Of a DNA stretch of 64,000 nt, positions 31,163-41,516 are shown one piece after another; the stretch's first letter is position 1; every line of letters starts with the position of its first letter. Both the position numbers and the translations under genes were made by a program. The notes under the pieces were generated by a model that had not been told where the DNA came from, ran no database searches, and saw only the letters and a program-made list of their open reading frames with translations. Source of the stretch: Chloroflexi bacterium HGW-Chloroflexi-2 (GTDB lineage Bacteria > Chloroflexota > Anaerolineae > Anaerolineales > Anaerolineaceae); NCBI GenBank assembly GCA_002840735.1, contig PHBY01000001.1:186001-250000 (forward strand), written 5' to 3'.

Positions 31163-32464
31163 ATGGATGAAATTGCACACAAACGCGCAATACGGGCCTG
31201 GACCATGTATGATTGGGCGAATTCTACATTTGCCACCACAATTGCAGCTGCTGTTTTACCGGTTTATTACTCAACAGTAGCATCAAAAAATCTTCAACCC
31301 CACGAAGCCACTTCGAACTGGGCTTTCACAACCACGATTGCGTTGGTTTTAGTAGCGCTTTTAGGTCCGATTCTGGGGGCAATGGCTGATTTTTCCGGTG
31401 CTAAAAAACGCTTTATGAGCATTTTTGTTGTTGTCGGTGTGACAGGAACAGCGCTTCTCTATCTGGTAAAGAGTGGGGATTGGTTCATGGCATCCGTATT
31501 TTATATTATTGGGTCCATTGGATTCGCTGGTGCGAATGTTTTCTATGACTCGCTTCTCCCGCATATTGCCCATGAAGATGAAATCGATCAGGTTTCCTCA
31601 CGTGGGTATGCTATGGGATACGCAGGCGGTGGAATTTTACTGGCGGTCAATCTGGTTATGATCATGTTTTCTCCAGATCATCTGACAGAATTAATGACCC
31701 GTTTATCCTTTTTGACTGTATCTATTTGGTGGTTGGTTTTCACCATCCCGCTTTGGAGAAATGTGAAAGAACCTCCACGCCGTATTTTGGCTTCAGAAAA
31801 AGGGTTTAATCCTGTCAAAGCCAGTTTCAGTCGATTGTCTAATACATTCAAAGAAATTAAAAAATATAAAGAATTAACCAAGTTTATCGTCGCATTCTGG
31901 TTGTACAACAATGGTATCGGAACGATTATTTTCATGGCAACCATTTATGGTACCGAACTGGGTTTTTCATCAACGACAACGATTGGCACCCTGTTAATGG
32001 TTCAATTTGTAGCAATTCCTTTCGCATTTCTATTTGGCTGGTTAGCAAAAAAGATTGGAACCAAACGGTCGATTCTCCTCAGTTTATTGATTTATACATT
32101 AATTGCGATCGGAGGATATTTCTTGTATAAAGAGATACATTTCTGGTTATTAGGTTTTGCTGTGGCAACAGTTCAGGGAGGCAGCCAGGCGCTCAGCCGT
32201 TCATTATTTGGACGAATGATGCCAAAATCAAAATCTGCAGAGTTCTACAGCTTTTTCAGTGTCAGCGAGAAAATTGCGGGCACTGTCGGTCCATTATTGT
32301 TTGGCGTGGTCAGCCGCCTGATGGGCGGAAGTCGTTTAAGCATTGTTTCTTTGATTATCTTTTTCTCCCTTGGCGGATTGTTATTATGGCAAGTGAAAGA
32401 AAAAGATGGTATTGCGATTGCAGATGCAGAAGAGAAAATTCTGGTCGCGAATGATGTTATGTAA
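31163..32464 (+). CDS. MFS transporter, UMF1 family
   Basis: AWTMYDWANSTFATTIAAAVLPVYY; multi-TM. Confidence 0.85.
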   Translation: MDEIAHKRAIRAWTMYDWANSTFATTIAAAVLPVYYSTVASKNLQPHEATSNWAFTTTIALVLVALLGPILGAMADFSGAKKRFMSIFVVVGVTGTALLYLVKSGDWFMASVFYIIGSIGFAGANVFYDSLLPHIAHEDEIDQVSSRGYAMGYAGGGILLAVNLVMIMFSPDHLTELMTRLSFLTVSIWWLVFTIPLWRNVKEPPRRILASEKGFNPVKASFSRLSNTFKEIKKYKELTKFIVAFWLYNNGIGTIIFMATIYGTELGFSSTTTIGTLLMVQFVAIPFAFLFGWLAKKIGTKRSILLSLLIYTLIAIGGYFLYKEIHFWLLGFAVATVQGGSQALSRSLFGRMMPKSKSAEFYSFFSVSEKIAGTVGPLLFGVVSRLMGGSRLSIVSLIIFFSLGGLLLWQVKEKDGIAIADAEEKILVANDVM

Positions 32465-32471
32465 AATCTCG

Positions 32472-32506
32472 TCGATGGGAGTTTTTCTCCCATCGAACCT
32501 TTTTTA
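32472..32506 (+). terminator. Rho-independent terminator after MFS gene
   Basis: tcgatgggag-ttttt-ctcccatcga then T-run. Confidence 0.85.
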
Positions 32507-32914
32507 TAAAACTTCGTACAATTCCACCAATACTCCGTTGGTGCTTTTTGGATGGACAAATGCCATCTTTCTGCCAGGCAATTCCAAAGCTATCTCATTA
32601 ATTAATCGTACCCCGTTTTCTTTCAACTGATTGAGCATTTCATCAATATTATCCACTTCAAAACATAGATGATGCATTCCCCCACCTCGTTCCTCAAGAA
32701 ATTTTGCCACACCCGTATCCGGGCTGGTAGGTTTTACCAACTCAACTTCACTATCTCCAACAGGAATAAAAACAACTTCAGATTTTTGACTGGGAACATC
32801 CTCAATATGATCAACCTGAAGTCCCATTGCGTCCCGCCAGAATTTTAGAGATTCCTCCACATCCTTAACGGCTATTGCAATATGATTGATTTTTTTGATT
32901 TTTGCCATTTTCAA
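32504..32914 (-). CDS. mce: Methylmalonyl-CoA epimerase
   Basis: KINHIAIAVKDVEESLKFWRDAMGL; GGGMHHLCFEVDNI. Confidence 0.93.
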   Translation of the reverse strand: MKMAKIKKINHIAIAVKDVEESLKFWRDAMGLQVDHIEDVPSQKSEVVFIPVGDSEVELVKPTSPDTGVAKFLEERGGGMHHLCFEVDNIDEMLNQLKENGVRLINEIALELPGRKMAFVHPKSTNGVLVELYEVL

Positions 32915-32919
32915 CCTTT

Positions 32920-34569
32920 CTAGATCCAGGTAGGTGGTTGATATTCACCCCATGTTTTTCTTAAGACGCCACAAATTTCCCCCAGGGTTAATTGGTTTTC
33001 CACACATTCAATAATGAGGGGCATCAAATTGTTGTTACCTAGCGATTCTTTTTCGAGTTGAGTTAACAATTCACTCACCTTTGCCTGATCGCGGGAAGAT
33101 TTTAGTTTTGTAAGTTTTGCAATCTGGTTTCTTTCTATTGTGGGATCAACAGATAATCGCTCTAATTCAATCTTCTCATTCACTTCAAAAGCGTTCACAC
33201 CAACGACAAGGTTTTCATTGTTCTCAATAGATTTTTGATATTGATAAGCTGCTTCTTGAATTTCATTCTGTAAATACCCAAGTTCAATTGCCTTTAAAGC
33301 ACCCCCCAAATCATCAATTCTTTCTATGTATTTCTTTGCCTGAGATTCGATTTCATCTGTCAAATACTCGATCAGATAAGAACCAGCCAAAGGATCAATC
33401 GAATCTGCCACACCGGATTCGTATCCAATTACCTGTTGCGTTCTTAATGCAACCCTGACAGACTTTTCTGTAGGTAACCAAAGTGCTTCATCCATACTAT
33501 TGGTATGCAAGGATTGAGTTCCCCCCATGACAGCTGCTAAGGCTTGAATGGCCACCCGCACCACGTTATTTTCAGGCTGCTGGGCAGTTAAAGTAGAACC
33601 TCCTGTTTGCGTATGAAATCTCAACATCCACGATCTTGGGTCTTTTGCCGCAAATCTTTCTTTCATAATCCTTGCCCAGAGACGCCTGGCAGCTCTGAAT
33701 TTTGCAACTTCCTCCAAAAATTGATTGTGAGCTGCAAAGAAGAAAGATAATTGTTGCGAAAATTCATCAATTTCCAGACCTGATTGCAAAGCAGATTCAA
33801 CATAAGCAATAGCATTCGCTAAAGTAAATGCTACTTCCTGGACAGCTGTTGATCCAGCTTCCCGAATATGATAACCCGAAATACTGATGGTGTTCCAACG
33901 TGGAATATTTTCCTTGCAGTACTTAAATATGTCAGTAATTAATCGCATAGATGGTTGAGGTGGGTAAATATATGTTCCTCTGGCAATGAACTCTTTAAGA
34001 ATATCATTCTGGATCGTACCGCGCAGGCGTTTTGGATCAACACCCTGTTTTTTAGCAACTGCAATGTACATTGCCAATAATACAGATGCTGGCGCGTTAA
34101 TTGTCATACTGGTAGATACACGATCTAAAGGAATCTCACGAAATAAAACCTCCATATCATCTATCGATGAAATGGAAACGCCAACTTTTCCCACCTCCCC
34201 GGTTGCGATCGGGTCATCCGCATCATAACCAATTTGTGTTGGTAAATCGAAAGCGACCGATAAACCTGTTTGACCCTGTGCAAGCAAATATCGGTAGCGC
34301 TCATTGGACTCTTCAGCCGTCGCAAAACCTGCATATTGCCTCATCGTCCACAAACGACCTCGATACATCGTTGGTTGTACACCGCGAGTAAAGGGAAATT
34401 CACCAGGAAATCCTATTTGTTCCAAATAATCCGCATCATTTGGCAAGGCTACATTCGGTACTGGAATATTAGAGGTTGTAAAAAATTTTTCTTTTCTTTC
34501 AGGATATTTATTTGTAATAGGATGAAGAACATCCTGCTCCCATTGTTTTTTTCTCGCCTCTAAGTTCAT
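32920..34569 (-). CDS. Methylmalonyl-CoA mutase large-domain subunit (no B12-binding domain)
   Basis: [59 protein letters not shown]; ends before any DxHxxG. Confidence 0.92.
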   Translation of the reverse strand: MNLEARKKQWEQDVLHPITNKYPERKEKFFTTSNIPVPNVALPNDADYLEQIGFPGEFPFTRGVQPTMYRGRLWTMRQYAGFATAEESNERYRYLLAQGQTGLSVAFDLPTQIGYDADDPIATGEVGKVGVSISSIDDMEVLFREIPLDRVSTSMTINAPASVLLAMYIAVAKKQGVDPKRLRGTIQNDILKEFIARGTYIYPPQPSMRLITDIFKYCKENIPRWNTISISGYHIREAGSTAVQEVAFTLANAIAYVESALQSGLEIDEFSQQLSFFFAAHNQFLEEVAKFRAARRLWARIMKERFAAKDPRSWMLRFHTQTGGSTLTAQQPENNVVRVAIQALAAVMGGTQSLHTNSMDEALWLPTEKSVRVALRTQQVIGYESGVADSIDPLAGSYLIEYLTDEIESQAKKYIERIDDLGGALKAIELGYLQNEIQEAAYQYQKSIENNENLVVGVNAFEVNEKIELERLSVDPTIERNQIAKLTKLKSSRDQAKVSELLTQLEKESLGNNNLMPLIIECVENQLTLGEICGVLRKTWGEYQPPTWI

Positions 34570-34689
34570 AAATACCTCTTGAAAATTTTTAATGTATAAT
34601 CAGTATACTTGATGTTAAATTTATTGTTGAGTGATATTTTGTCCACGAAATCTCGACATAAATCCTTGTAACAAAGAAGCATTCTCATT

Positions 34690-35895
34690 ATGACACCATT
34701 TCTGCAGATAATCTTCATTATAGCGATCTTATTACTTGCAGCCAAAACTGCTGGATATATCAGTACCAGATTCGGTCAACCATCCGTACTAGGAGAATTA
34801 TTGATAGGCGTTATCCTTGGCCCTTCTCTATTAGGTATATTCAATCTTTCATTCCTGGACTATGAAGAATTACCTCATTTTATCGATGATTTTGCGGAAA
34901 TCGGTGTTCTTTTTTTGATGTTCCTTGCCGGACTGGAATTACATTTATCTGACTTGGCAAAAAATAAAGATGCATCCGCTTTTGCGGGTACACTTGGCGT
35001 TTTAGTTCCTGTATTACTTGGTTTTCTGGTTGGTAAATTTTTTCAAATGGAAACTGACCAGTCAATGTTTCTTGGATTAACACTCGGTGCCACCAGCGTC
35101 AGTATTAGCGCTCAAACGTTGATTGAATTAAAAGTTTTACGAAGCAGAGTCGGCTTTGGGTTATTAGGTGCAGCTGTATTTGATGATATGTTGGTTATTC
35201 TTTTATTATCAGGTTTCATCGCTCTGCATCTGGGTGGCTCATCTTTAGAGATCATTATTGTTTTGGTCAAAATGATTGTGTTCCTCAGCTTATCTCTGGC
35301 TTTTGGATATTGGATTTTGCCAAAAATTTCACGAAAAGTTCAAACCCTTCCGATAACACAGGGGACAATTACATTTGCAGTCATTATTATGCTGGTGTAT
35401 GGTATATCTGCTGAATTGTTAGGTGGAATGGCAGCTATCACTGGTTCATTCATCGCAGGACTGATGTATGCTCGCACAAAAGAAAAAAATGAAATTGAAA
35501 GGGGTTTAAGATCCTTATCATATGGTCTCTTTGTACCTATTTTCTTCACCAATATTGGTTTACATGTCGATGTTAGAGGAATGAGTATCTCAGCTCTCTG
35601 GGTTCTTGTTATGATTACGATTGTTGCAATATTAGGAAAAATATTGGGTGCAGGTTTAGGGGCCAAATTAGGCAAATTCAGCTGGTTAGAATCATTACAA
35701 TTAGGCATCGGGATGATCAGTCGTGGTGAAGTTGGTCTCATTGTCGCTACAGTAGGATTACAGGAGAATTTGCTTACTTCTGATTTGTATTCGTCCATCG
35801 TCGGAATGGTTCTTATCACTACATTAATCACCCCACCATTGTTACGAGCGTCATTTGCAAAATCTATCAACATAGACAAATCAACACAATCTTAA
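34690..35895 (+). CDS. CPA2-family cation:proton antiporter
   Basis: FGQPSVLGELLIGVILGPSLLG; SRGEVGLIVATVGL; multi-TM. Confidence 0.9.
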   Translation: MTPFLQIIFIIAILLLAAKTAGYISTRFGQPSVLGELLIGVILGPSLLGIFNLSFLDYEELPHFIDDFAEIGVLFLMFLAGLELHLSDLAKNKDASAFAGTLGVLVPVLLGFLVGKFFQMETDQSMFLGLTLGATSVSISAQTLIELKVLRSRVGFGLLGAAVFDDMLVILLLSGFIALHLGGSSLEIIIVLVKMIVFLSLSLAFGYWILPKISRKVQTLPITQGTITFAVIIMLVYGISAELLGGMAAITGSFIAGLMYARTKEKNEIERGLRSLSYGLFVPIFFTNIGLHVDVRGMSISALWVLVMITIVAILGKILGAGLGAKLGKFSWLESLQLGIGMISRGEVGLIVATVGLQENLLTSDLYSSIVGMVLITTLITPPLLRASFAKSINIDKSTQS

Positions 35896-35904
35896 GGAGA
35901 AAAT

Positions 35905-36279
35905 ATGTACTTTATTCTTTTTGTACTCCATGACTTATCCAATATGAAAGATTTATTACATGCCTGGGAAGAAGCTGGTGTTAAAGGAGCAACAGTTCTA
36001 TTTAGTACCGGTTTGGGAAGAATTCACCAAAATTTTGGTTTAATGGAAGACTTTCCACTATTTCCTACCATGAGTGAAATCCTTGATCGGGTAGAAAATA
36101 TGGATCTCAATCGAACATTGTTTTCAGTCGTGGAATCCGATGAAATTGTTAAAAATGTTTTGCATCATACCCAAAAAGTGGTGGGGGATCTTAATGAACC
36201 AAATACCGGTATTCTGATTGTCCTTCCTGTTGCTCAAGTCTATGGATTGAAACAGTACAATCCTGAATTTGTGGATTAG
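35905..36279 (+). CDS. Small PII-like/CutA-like fold protein, possible antiporter regulator
   Basis: MYFILFVLHDLSNMKDLLHAWEEAGVKGATVLFSTGLGR; 9 nt downstream of antiporter. Confidence 0.55.
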   Translation: MYFILFVLHDLSNMKDLLHAWEEAGVKGATVLFSTGLGRIHQNFGLMEDFPLFPTMSEILDRVENMDLNRTLFSVVESDEIVKNVLHHTQKVVGDLNEPNTGILIVLPVAQVYGLKQYNPEFVD

Positions 36280-36325
36280 ATCAATTTCTTTGTTAATGTC
36301 AATTTCAACCATTCCAAATGTCGAT

Positions 36326-36354
36326 TTGACACGAAATCAACCCTCTGATAGAAT
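36326..36354 (+). promoter_or_regulatory. rplI promoter
   Basis: TTGACA-N17-TAGAAT. Confidence 0.75.
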
Positions 36355-36413
36355 TCTGACGCCTCAAGCGTTGTACCCTTCGCTTGAAATCAAATTTAGA
36401 AAGGGCTAGAAAA

Positions 36414-36929
36414 ATGAAAGTATTGTTGTTAAAGGACGTTTATAAATTAGGTCGTGCCGGTGATATTAAAAAGGTTGCAGCTGGATATGGTCGCAACTTC
36501 CTCATCCCACAAGGATTTGCTGTCATCGCAACCCAAGGTGCATTGAAACAGGTTGATCAGATCCGTAAGCGAGCTGCAGAACGTCGGGCAGTGTTGAACA
36601 ACGAATTAGGTGGCATTGCTGCTATGTTGGAAAAACTGACCATTAGTTTTCCAAGCAAAGCTGGAGAGACTGGTAAATTATACGGTTCAATTACCCACCA
36701 GATGGTCGCTGATGCAATCAATAAAAAATTAGGAACCACGATTGATCGTCGACAAATTGAAGTCCAACCTATTCGAAATTTGGGTGAGCATTTCGCAAGG
36801 ATTCGTTTGACTGTTGATCTTGTTCCAGAAATCAAAATTATTGTTCATCGTGAAGGCGAAACTGTAACAGTTGATGAGCCTAAAGAAGAAGTTGCTGAAG
36901 TAGCCCCCGAAGAACCAACTGAAGAATAA
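36414..36929 (+). CDS. rplI: 50S ribosomal protein L9
   Basis: MKVLLLKDVYKLGRAGDIKKVAAGYGRNFLIPQGFAV. Confidence 0.96.
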   Translation: MKVLLLKDVYKLGRAGDIKKVAAGYGRNFLIPQGFAVIATQGALKQVDQIRKRAAERRAVLNNELGGIAAMLEKLTISFPSKAGETGKLYGSITHQMVADAINKKLGTTIDRRQIEVQPIRNLGEHFARIRLTVDLVPEIKIIVHREGETVTVDEPKEEVAEVAPEEPTEE

Positions 36930-36953
36930 TTATTTCAATAATCGAAAGAATAA

Positions 36954-36997
36954 GACCGGCATCTCATCACCCTTATTGACATGCCGGTCGTTTATTA
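36954..36997 (+). terminator. Rho-independent terminator after rplI
   Basis: gaccggcat...atgccggtc then T-rich. Confidence 0.75.
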
Positions 36998-37007
36998 AAC
37001 TATAACT

Positions 37008-38471
37008 ATGACAATCACGTTAGGAGAATTTCTTCAAAAAGCCCGGGAAGAAAAAGGGCTAAACCTGGCTGAAGTGGCTTACCAAACAAAAATTCGTGAG
37101 CACTATCTTTTGGCGCTGGAAAACAACCAGATCGAAAAAATGCCATCCAAAATGCAGGGAAAAGGTTATCTGCGAATTTATGCTCAATACCTTGAACTCG
37201 ATGAAAAAATGATCCTGACAGCCTGGGAGCATCCAGAAAAACTTATAATTGAACAAAAAGTGCATAAGACAATTGAAGAAGAATCACTTGATCCAAAAGT
37301 TTCTGAAAAAATCCAGGAAGAAAAAACAGCAGCAGAAGCCGAAGAAGAAGAAGAAGAAGAAGAAGAAGAAGAGATCGTTCTGCATGAGGAATTCTCCTCA
37401 GTAGAGGAAAAAATTTATCATGGGAGTAAACCTACTCCCAAAGAAATAGACAATAATGAAAAAGAGTTTAAACCTCTTTCTCAACAAATCTTCATATCCA
37501 TCGGTGGAAAATTAAATGCCCAACGACAGCACTTAAACTTATCTATTGAAGATATCGAGCAATTTACCAATATTCGCCCTTATTACCTTGAAGCCTTAGA
37601 AAAGGGATCGATCGAGAAATTACCTTCCATTCCACAAGCTAGAGGTATGCTTAATAATTACGCAGCTTTCCTGAATCTTGATGTTGATAAGATTATGATC
37701 GAATTTGCAGAAGGTTTACAAACCCGCCGTAATGAAAGTTATGCCCCTCATAAAATTGGATTGGATAATCAGTTAGCATACCAGTCACCAGAAGTAAAAA
37801 AAGTTAGTTGGTTGAAATTTTTTACAGCTGATTTATTACTAACTTCGGGTTTGATCATTGCATTATTTATTTTCATTCTTTGGGGTGCAGCAAATATCAG
37901 TGGATTTCAGGATAAAAATGAAATTGTTGAACCACCTTCCATTTCTGATATTCTATTGGAGAGCATACCTGAAACTCAAGAAACTGAGCCTTCGACAGAA
38001 GTAATCCTCGAGCCAAACGCGACCCTTATCTCGAATGGCAGTGAAGAAATTTCTGAAGAGGTGAGAGAGACTGAGATTGGACCACAACTTTCAGGTTTAC
38101 CTGTTCAGGTATACATCATCGCTCGACAGAGAGCATATCTCAAAGTGGATGTAGATGGCGAAACTGTGTTCACAGGTCGAACTGTTCCAGGAAATGCTTA
38201 TGAATATTCGGGTTCATCATCTGTAGAAATTTTAACCGGAAATGCTGCAGCATTAGAAATATTCTATAACCTGGTGCCGGTTGGCATAATTGGAGACATT
38301 GGAGAAGTTAAATCCCTCGTATTTACCTCCACTACTGGAATCATTACTCCAACACCATTATTCAGCCCAACACCAACAATAACATTGCAACCAAGCCCAA
38401 CATTGCAACCAAGCGCTACACCAACCTATACCCCAACAATTACCCCAACGGTGACCCCATTAATACCATGA
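37008..38471 (+). CDS. RodZ-like membrane protein with two HTH_25-type domains and Pro/Thr tail
   Basis: LGEFLQKAREEKGLNLAEVAYQTKIREHYLLALE and LNAQRQHLNLSIEDIEQFTNIRPYYLEALE; single TM; TPTPT tail. Confidence 0.8.
   Translation: MTITLGEFLQKAREEKGLNLAEVAYQTKIREHYLLALENNQIEKMPSKMQGKGYLRIYAQYLELDEKMILTAWEHPEKLIIEQKVHKTIEEESLDPKVSEKIQEEKTAAEAEEEEEEEEEEEIVLHEEFSSVEEKIYHGSKPTPKEIDNNEKEFKPLSQQIFISIGGKLNAQRQHLNLSIEDIEQFTNIRPYYLEALEKGSIEKLPSIPQARGMLNNYAAFLNLDVDKIMIEFAEGLQTRRNESYAPHKIGLDNQLAYQSPEVKKVSWLKFFTADLLLTSGLIIALFIFILWGAANISGFQDKNEIVEPPSISDILLESIPETQETEPSTEVILEPNATLISNGSEEISEEVRETEIGPQLSGLPVQVYIIARQRAYLKVDVDGETVFTGRTVPGNAYEYSGSSSVEILTGNAAALEIFYNLVPVGIIGDIGEVKSLVFTSTTGIITPTPLFSPTPTITLQPSPTLQPSATPTYTPTITPTVTPLIP
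37341..37370 (+). repeat. (GAA)10 microsatellite in RodZ-like gene
   Basis: Ten uninterrupted gaa units encoding poly-Glu. Confidence 0.95.
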
Positions 38472-39802
38472 AACCTTTAAAAAAAGAAACTTTTTACTTA
38501 TTATCGCTAGGTTGTGCTAAAAACCTGGTCGACTCCGATTCAATCTCTCATCTATTAACCCAGGGAGGTCTCAGGGGAGTAGAAAAACCGGAACAAGCAG
38601 AAGTTTTGATAGTCAACACATGCGGTTTTATCAAACCTGCCAGTGATGAATCGATTACCGAATTAAGAAATCTGGCAAAACGAAAAAAGAAAGGCCAGAT
38701 ATTGATTGCCGCTGGATGTCTCACGCAACGTTATCGCGAGATGGTTGCTGAGCAGGTACCAGGACTGGATGGCATTATCGGAACCAGACGCTGGATGGAT
38801 ATATTAGATCTGATACAGGAATTGCGAACAAATCCTAACACAGCCCATTACCATATACCGGATGCACCTACTATGGGAACGGATGAACGTGGAATCCTGA
38901 GGGCTGCTATCCAGGGGAGTAATGCATACCTGAAAATCGCTGATGGATGCAGAAGAGCCTGTGCTTATTGTGCCATTCCTTTGATTAAAGGTACTCAAGT
39001 TAGCCGTCCGATGGAAACCATCGTCCTGGAAGCTCAACAATTAGCCTCTCTGGGAATTAAGGAATTAATTTTAATTGCGCAGGATACAACTGATTACGGA
39101 TCCGATTTAGGTTTCAAAGATGGACTGGCAAAACTCCTCGAGGAAATTACAGACCAGGTCCCTCAAATTCAATGGATTCGAATGTTATATGCATTCCCAG
39201 GTGTGGTGACTGACAATCTTATCGAAGTTATGAAAAGCAGAAAACAAATCTTGCCATACATTGACATCCCTTTACAGCATGCTGACACAAGAATTCTTAA
39301 AAGTATGCGCAGACCTTCAAATATGCAATCCGTGAAAGAAACCATTGCAAAACTAAGATCAGCATTGCCCGATATAGCTATACGTACAACGTTTATTGTT
39401 GGATATCCAGGTGAATCGGAAGAGGAATTCCAGACATTATTAGATTTTATGCAGGAAATTCAATTTGACCATGTGGGTGCTTTCACATATTTTCAGGAAA
39501 AAGGTACCTTTGCAGAAAAATTAGGAGATCCAGTTCCGGAAAATGTAAAACAAAAAAGATTGGAAAGATTGATGTCCTTACAACAGGATATATCACTTCA
39601 AAAAAACCAAACCTGGGTTGGAAAGTCAATTTCTATGCTAGTGGAAGGCTATAACGATGGAATTTCCATTGGTAGATCATTCCGTGATGCCCCTGAAATT
39701 GATGGTATGGTTTTCGTTGAAGGAAATTTGCCAATTGGTGAAATCGTTGAAGTAAAAGTAACCGATGCACTGGTGCACGACCTGATTGCAAAGCCAATCT
39801 GA
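38468..39802 (+). CDS. rimO: Ribosomal protein S12 methylthiotransferase
   Basis: LGCAKNLVDSDSI; IADGCRRACAYCAIPLIKG; GYPGESEEEFQTLLDF. Confidence 0.93.
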   Translation: MKPLKKETFYLLSLGCAKNLVDSDSISHLLTQGGLRGVEKPEQAEVLIVNTCGFIKPASDESITELRNLAKRKKKGQILIAAGCLTQRYREMVAEQVPGLDGIIGTRRWMDILDLIQELRTNPNTAHYHIPDAPTMGTDERGILRAAIQGSNAYLKIADGCRRACAYCAIPLIKGTQVSRPMETIVLEAQQLASLGIKELILIAQDTTDYGSDLGFKDGLAKLLEEITDQVPQIQWIRMLYAFPGVVTDNLIEVMKSRKQILPYIDIPLQHADTRILKSMRRPSNMQSVKETIAKLRSALPDIAIRTTFIVGYPGESEEEFQTLLDFMQEIQFDHVGAFTYFQEKGTFAEKLGDPVPENVKQKRLERLMSLQQDISLQKNQTWVGKSISMLVEGYNDGISIGRSFRDAPEIDGMVFVEGNLPIGEIVEVKVTDALVHDLIAKPI

Positions 39803-39871
39803 AACCCCTCTTTTTATTACAAAAAACCTGGATCAAACTATGACCACGTTTTTGATTTCAGTTAATTAATA

Positions 39872-40393
39872 CTAGGAGACGGATCTTGCCCAGGCAGTAA
39901 AAATCAAAACGAATATGGCCAGAATTGAATTTGTCCAAAGAATTAATCTTTCCTGATTTCGATAACGTAATAATTTTAAAGAATCGATATCTTTTCCAAG
40001 CTTCTGTTTTAATGCTATGCGTTTCAATCCTGGTAATACAAACCAGGTCAAATATCCCATAGCGATAACCATAAAAATGATGAAAATATGTTTGATAAAT
40101 AATGCCACTGCCCAATCATTTTCAATCGAAAGGAACCCCTGGTATGATGGATGAGCGCTCATCTGAAACATACCCGTCCCCACCAGGATAAACAGACAAA
40201 ACCAACCCAAAGGATTCAGGTAATTCTGTAAGCTGGATAATAATTTTTCTTTCTCCTCACCGGTAATCTTTTTCTGAATGAAAGGAAGAACCACAAAAGT
40301 TATTGAAATTAATCCACCCAACCAGATCACGGTGGCGATCATGTGGATCCAGTAAGAAAAAGAAAGCACCCAGATTGGCATTGATTCTGTCAT
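39872..40393 (-). CDS. CopD-like membrane protein
   Basis: YWIHMIATVIWLGGLISITFVVLPFI; four TMs. Confidence 0.7.
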   Translation of the reverse strand: MTESMPIWVLSFSYWIHMIATVIWLGGLISITFVVLPFIQKKITGEEKEKLLSSLQNYLNPLGWFCLFILVGTGMFQMSAHPSYQGFLSIENDWAVALFIKHIFIIFMVIAMGYLTWFVLPGLKRIALKQKLGKDIDSLKLLRYRNQERLILWTNSILAIFVLIFTAWARSVS

Positions 40394-40400
40394 CTTTACC

Positions 40401-41501
40401 TTAAGGAGAAGGTGTTACACCTGAACCTGGATTACCTTCGGTCTCTTCAGTAGGAACTGGTGTCTCCTCAGTGGGTTGAGGTGTTTCAGGTGTTGTTGAC
40501 AAAGTTGGTGTTGGCGTTTGCGTGACGGGTGGTGCTTCTGTTTCTTCTGGTTCTTTGGACTTTTCGCAAGCTTCAAAAATTGCTGTGGCTGCTGGCGAAA
40601 CACTTTCGTCCACAAAAAGCATAAATGCAAGCTCATATTTTTCTTGCGCCAGACAATATTCTTCCTGTAATGCCAGTGCATCACCCCATTTAATTAATCC
40701 GACTCGATATCTTTCCTGAGCTGTCATCCCGGAGCTATCGTGCAAATTCGGGAAGGATGGGTAAATCTGGGCAAAAATAGCAACAACCTGTGACCAATCT
40801 ATTCCCCAATAACTGGCTCCAGTCAGGTAATATCTTGCCCAGGTCCGGTATCCATCTGCATCATTATCCAGCGGAGCGAAACGTTCACTCAGGGCAAGGT
40901 CATACATTCCGGGTTCAAGACTTCCCTCCTGGAGAATTCTTCTGACACCACGATTTCGTAATGCAATGTAATACATTCCATCCGCTTCAACCGGGTTAAA
41001 TTGCAAATTCTTATCACGCAATAAGTCGAGAGTATAAATGGCTTGATCCCAGTCTTCTGCCAGAATAAATTGCCAGGCTTGATCAAACAATTCCTGTTCA
41101 CCGCGGAAATCAGGTGTTGGTGTAAGTGTAGGAATCGGAACTGGTGTTGGCGTATTGACAATCAATTGAGCGATCAGAACTTCTGTTAATTTCTCCTGGG
41201 CGCCAGGATAATCCGGTTTTATTCGAATCACATATTCAAACCGCTTTCTGGCATTTTCATAGCGTCCTTCTTCCAATTCCCGAACACCTAATTCGAACTG
41301 AGTCTTAACAACTTCGAATTCAACATTATCCCTTTGCTGGGTGCGTAACAGTTGACCTTGCTGGGATCCAAAATACCAACCGGCTCCACTGCCTATTATC
41401 AGAAGTAAAACCCCAATCAGGATGAACATGAGCCTTTTTTGTTTTGGTTTCTTTTCTTTAATTTGAATTGGTTGATTTTCTTGATTTTCTGTTTTATTCA
41501 T
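40401..41501 (-). CDS. Membrane-anchored TPR-like protein with TPTP linker and tail
   Basis: Single N-terminal TM; GRYENARKRFEYVIRIKPDYPGAQEKL. Confidence 0.65.
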   Translation of the reverse strand: MNKTENQENQPIQIKEKKPKQKRLMFILIGVLLLIIGSGAGWYFGSQQGQLLRTQQRDNVEFEVVKTQFELGVRELEEGRYENARKRFEYVIRIKPDYPGAQEKLTEVLIAQLIVNTPTPVPIPTLTPTPDFRGEQELFDQAWQFILAEDWDQAIYTLDLLRDKNLQFNPVEADGMYYIALRNRGVRRILQEGSLEPGMYDLALSERFAPLDNDADGYRTWARYYLTGASYWGIDWSQVVAIFAQIYPSFPNLHDSSGMTAQERYRVGLIKWGDALALQEEYCLAQEKYELAFMLFVDESVSPAATAIFEACEKSKEPEETEAPPVTQTPTPTLSTTPETPQPTEETPVPTEETEGNPGSGVTPSP

Positions 41502-41516
41502 AGCGGCAATTATACC

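Noticed and set aside
35340-35879. 179-aa minus-strand ORF
   Set aside because: Antisense to the CPA2 antiporter; no recognisable motif.
40401-41501. TPTP/TPE repeats as a mobile or CRISPR-like array
   Set aside because: They are in-frame low-complexity protein linkers, common in extracytoplasmic proteins of this lineage.
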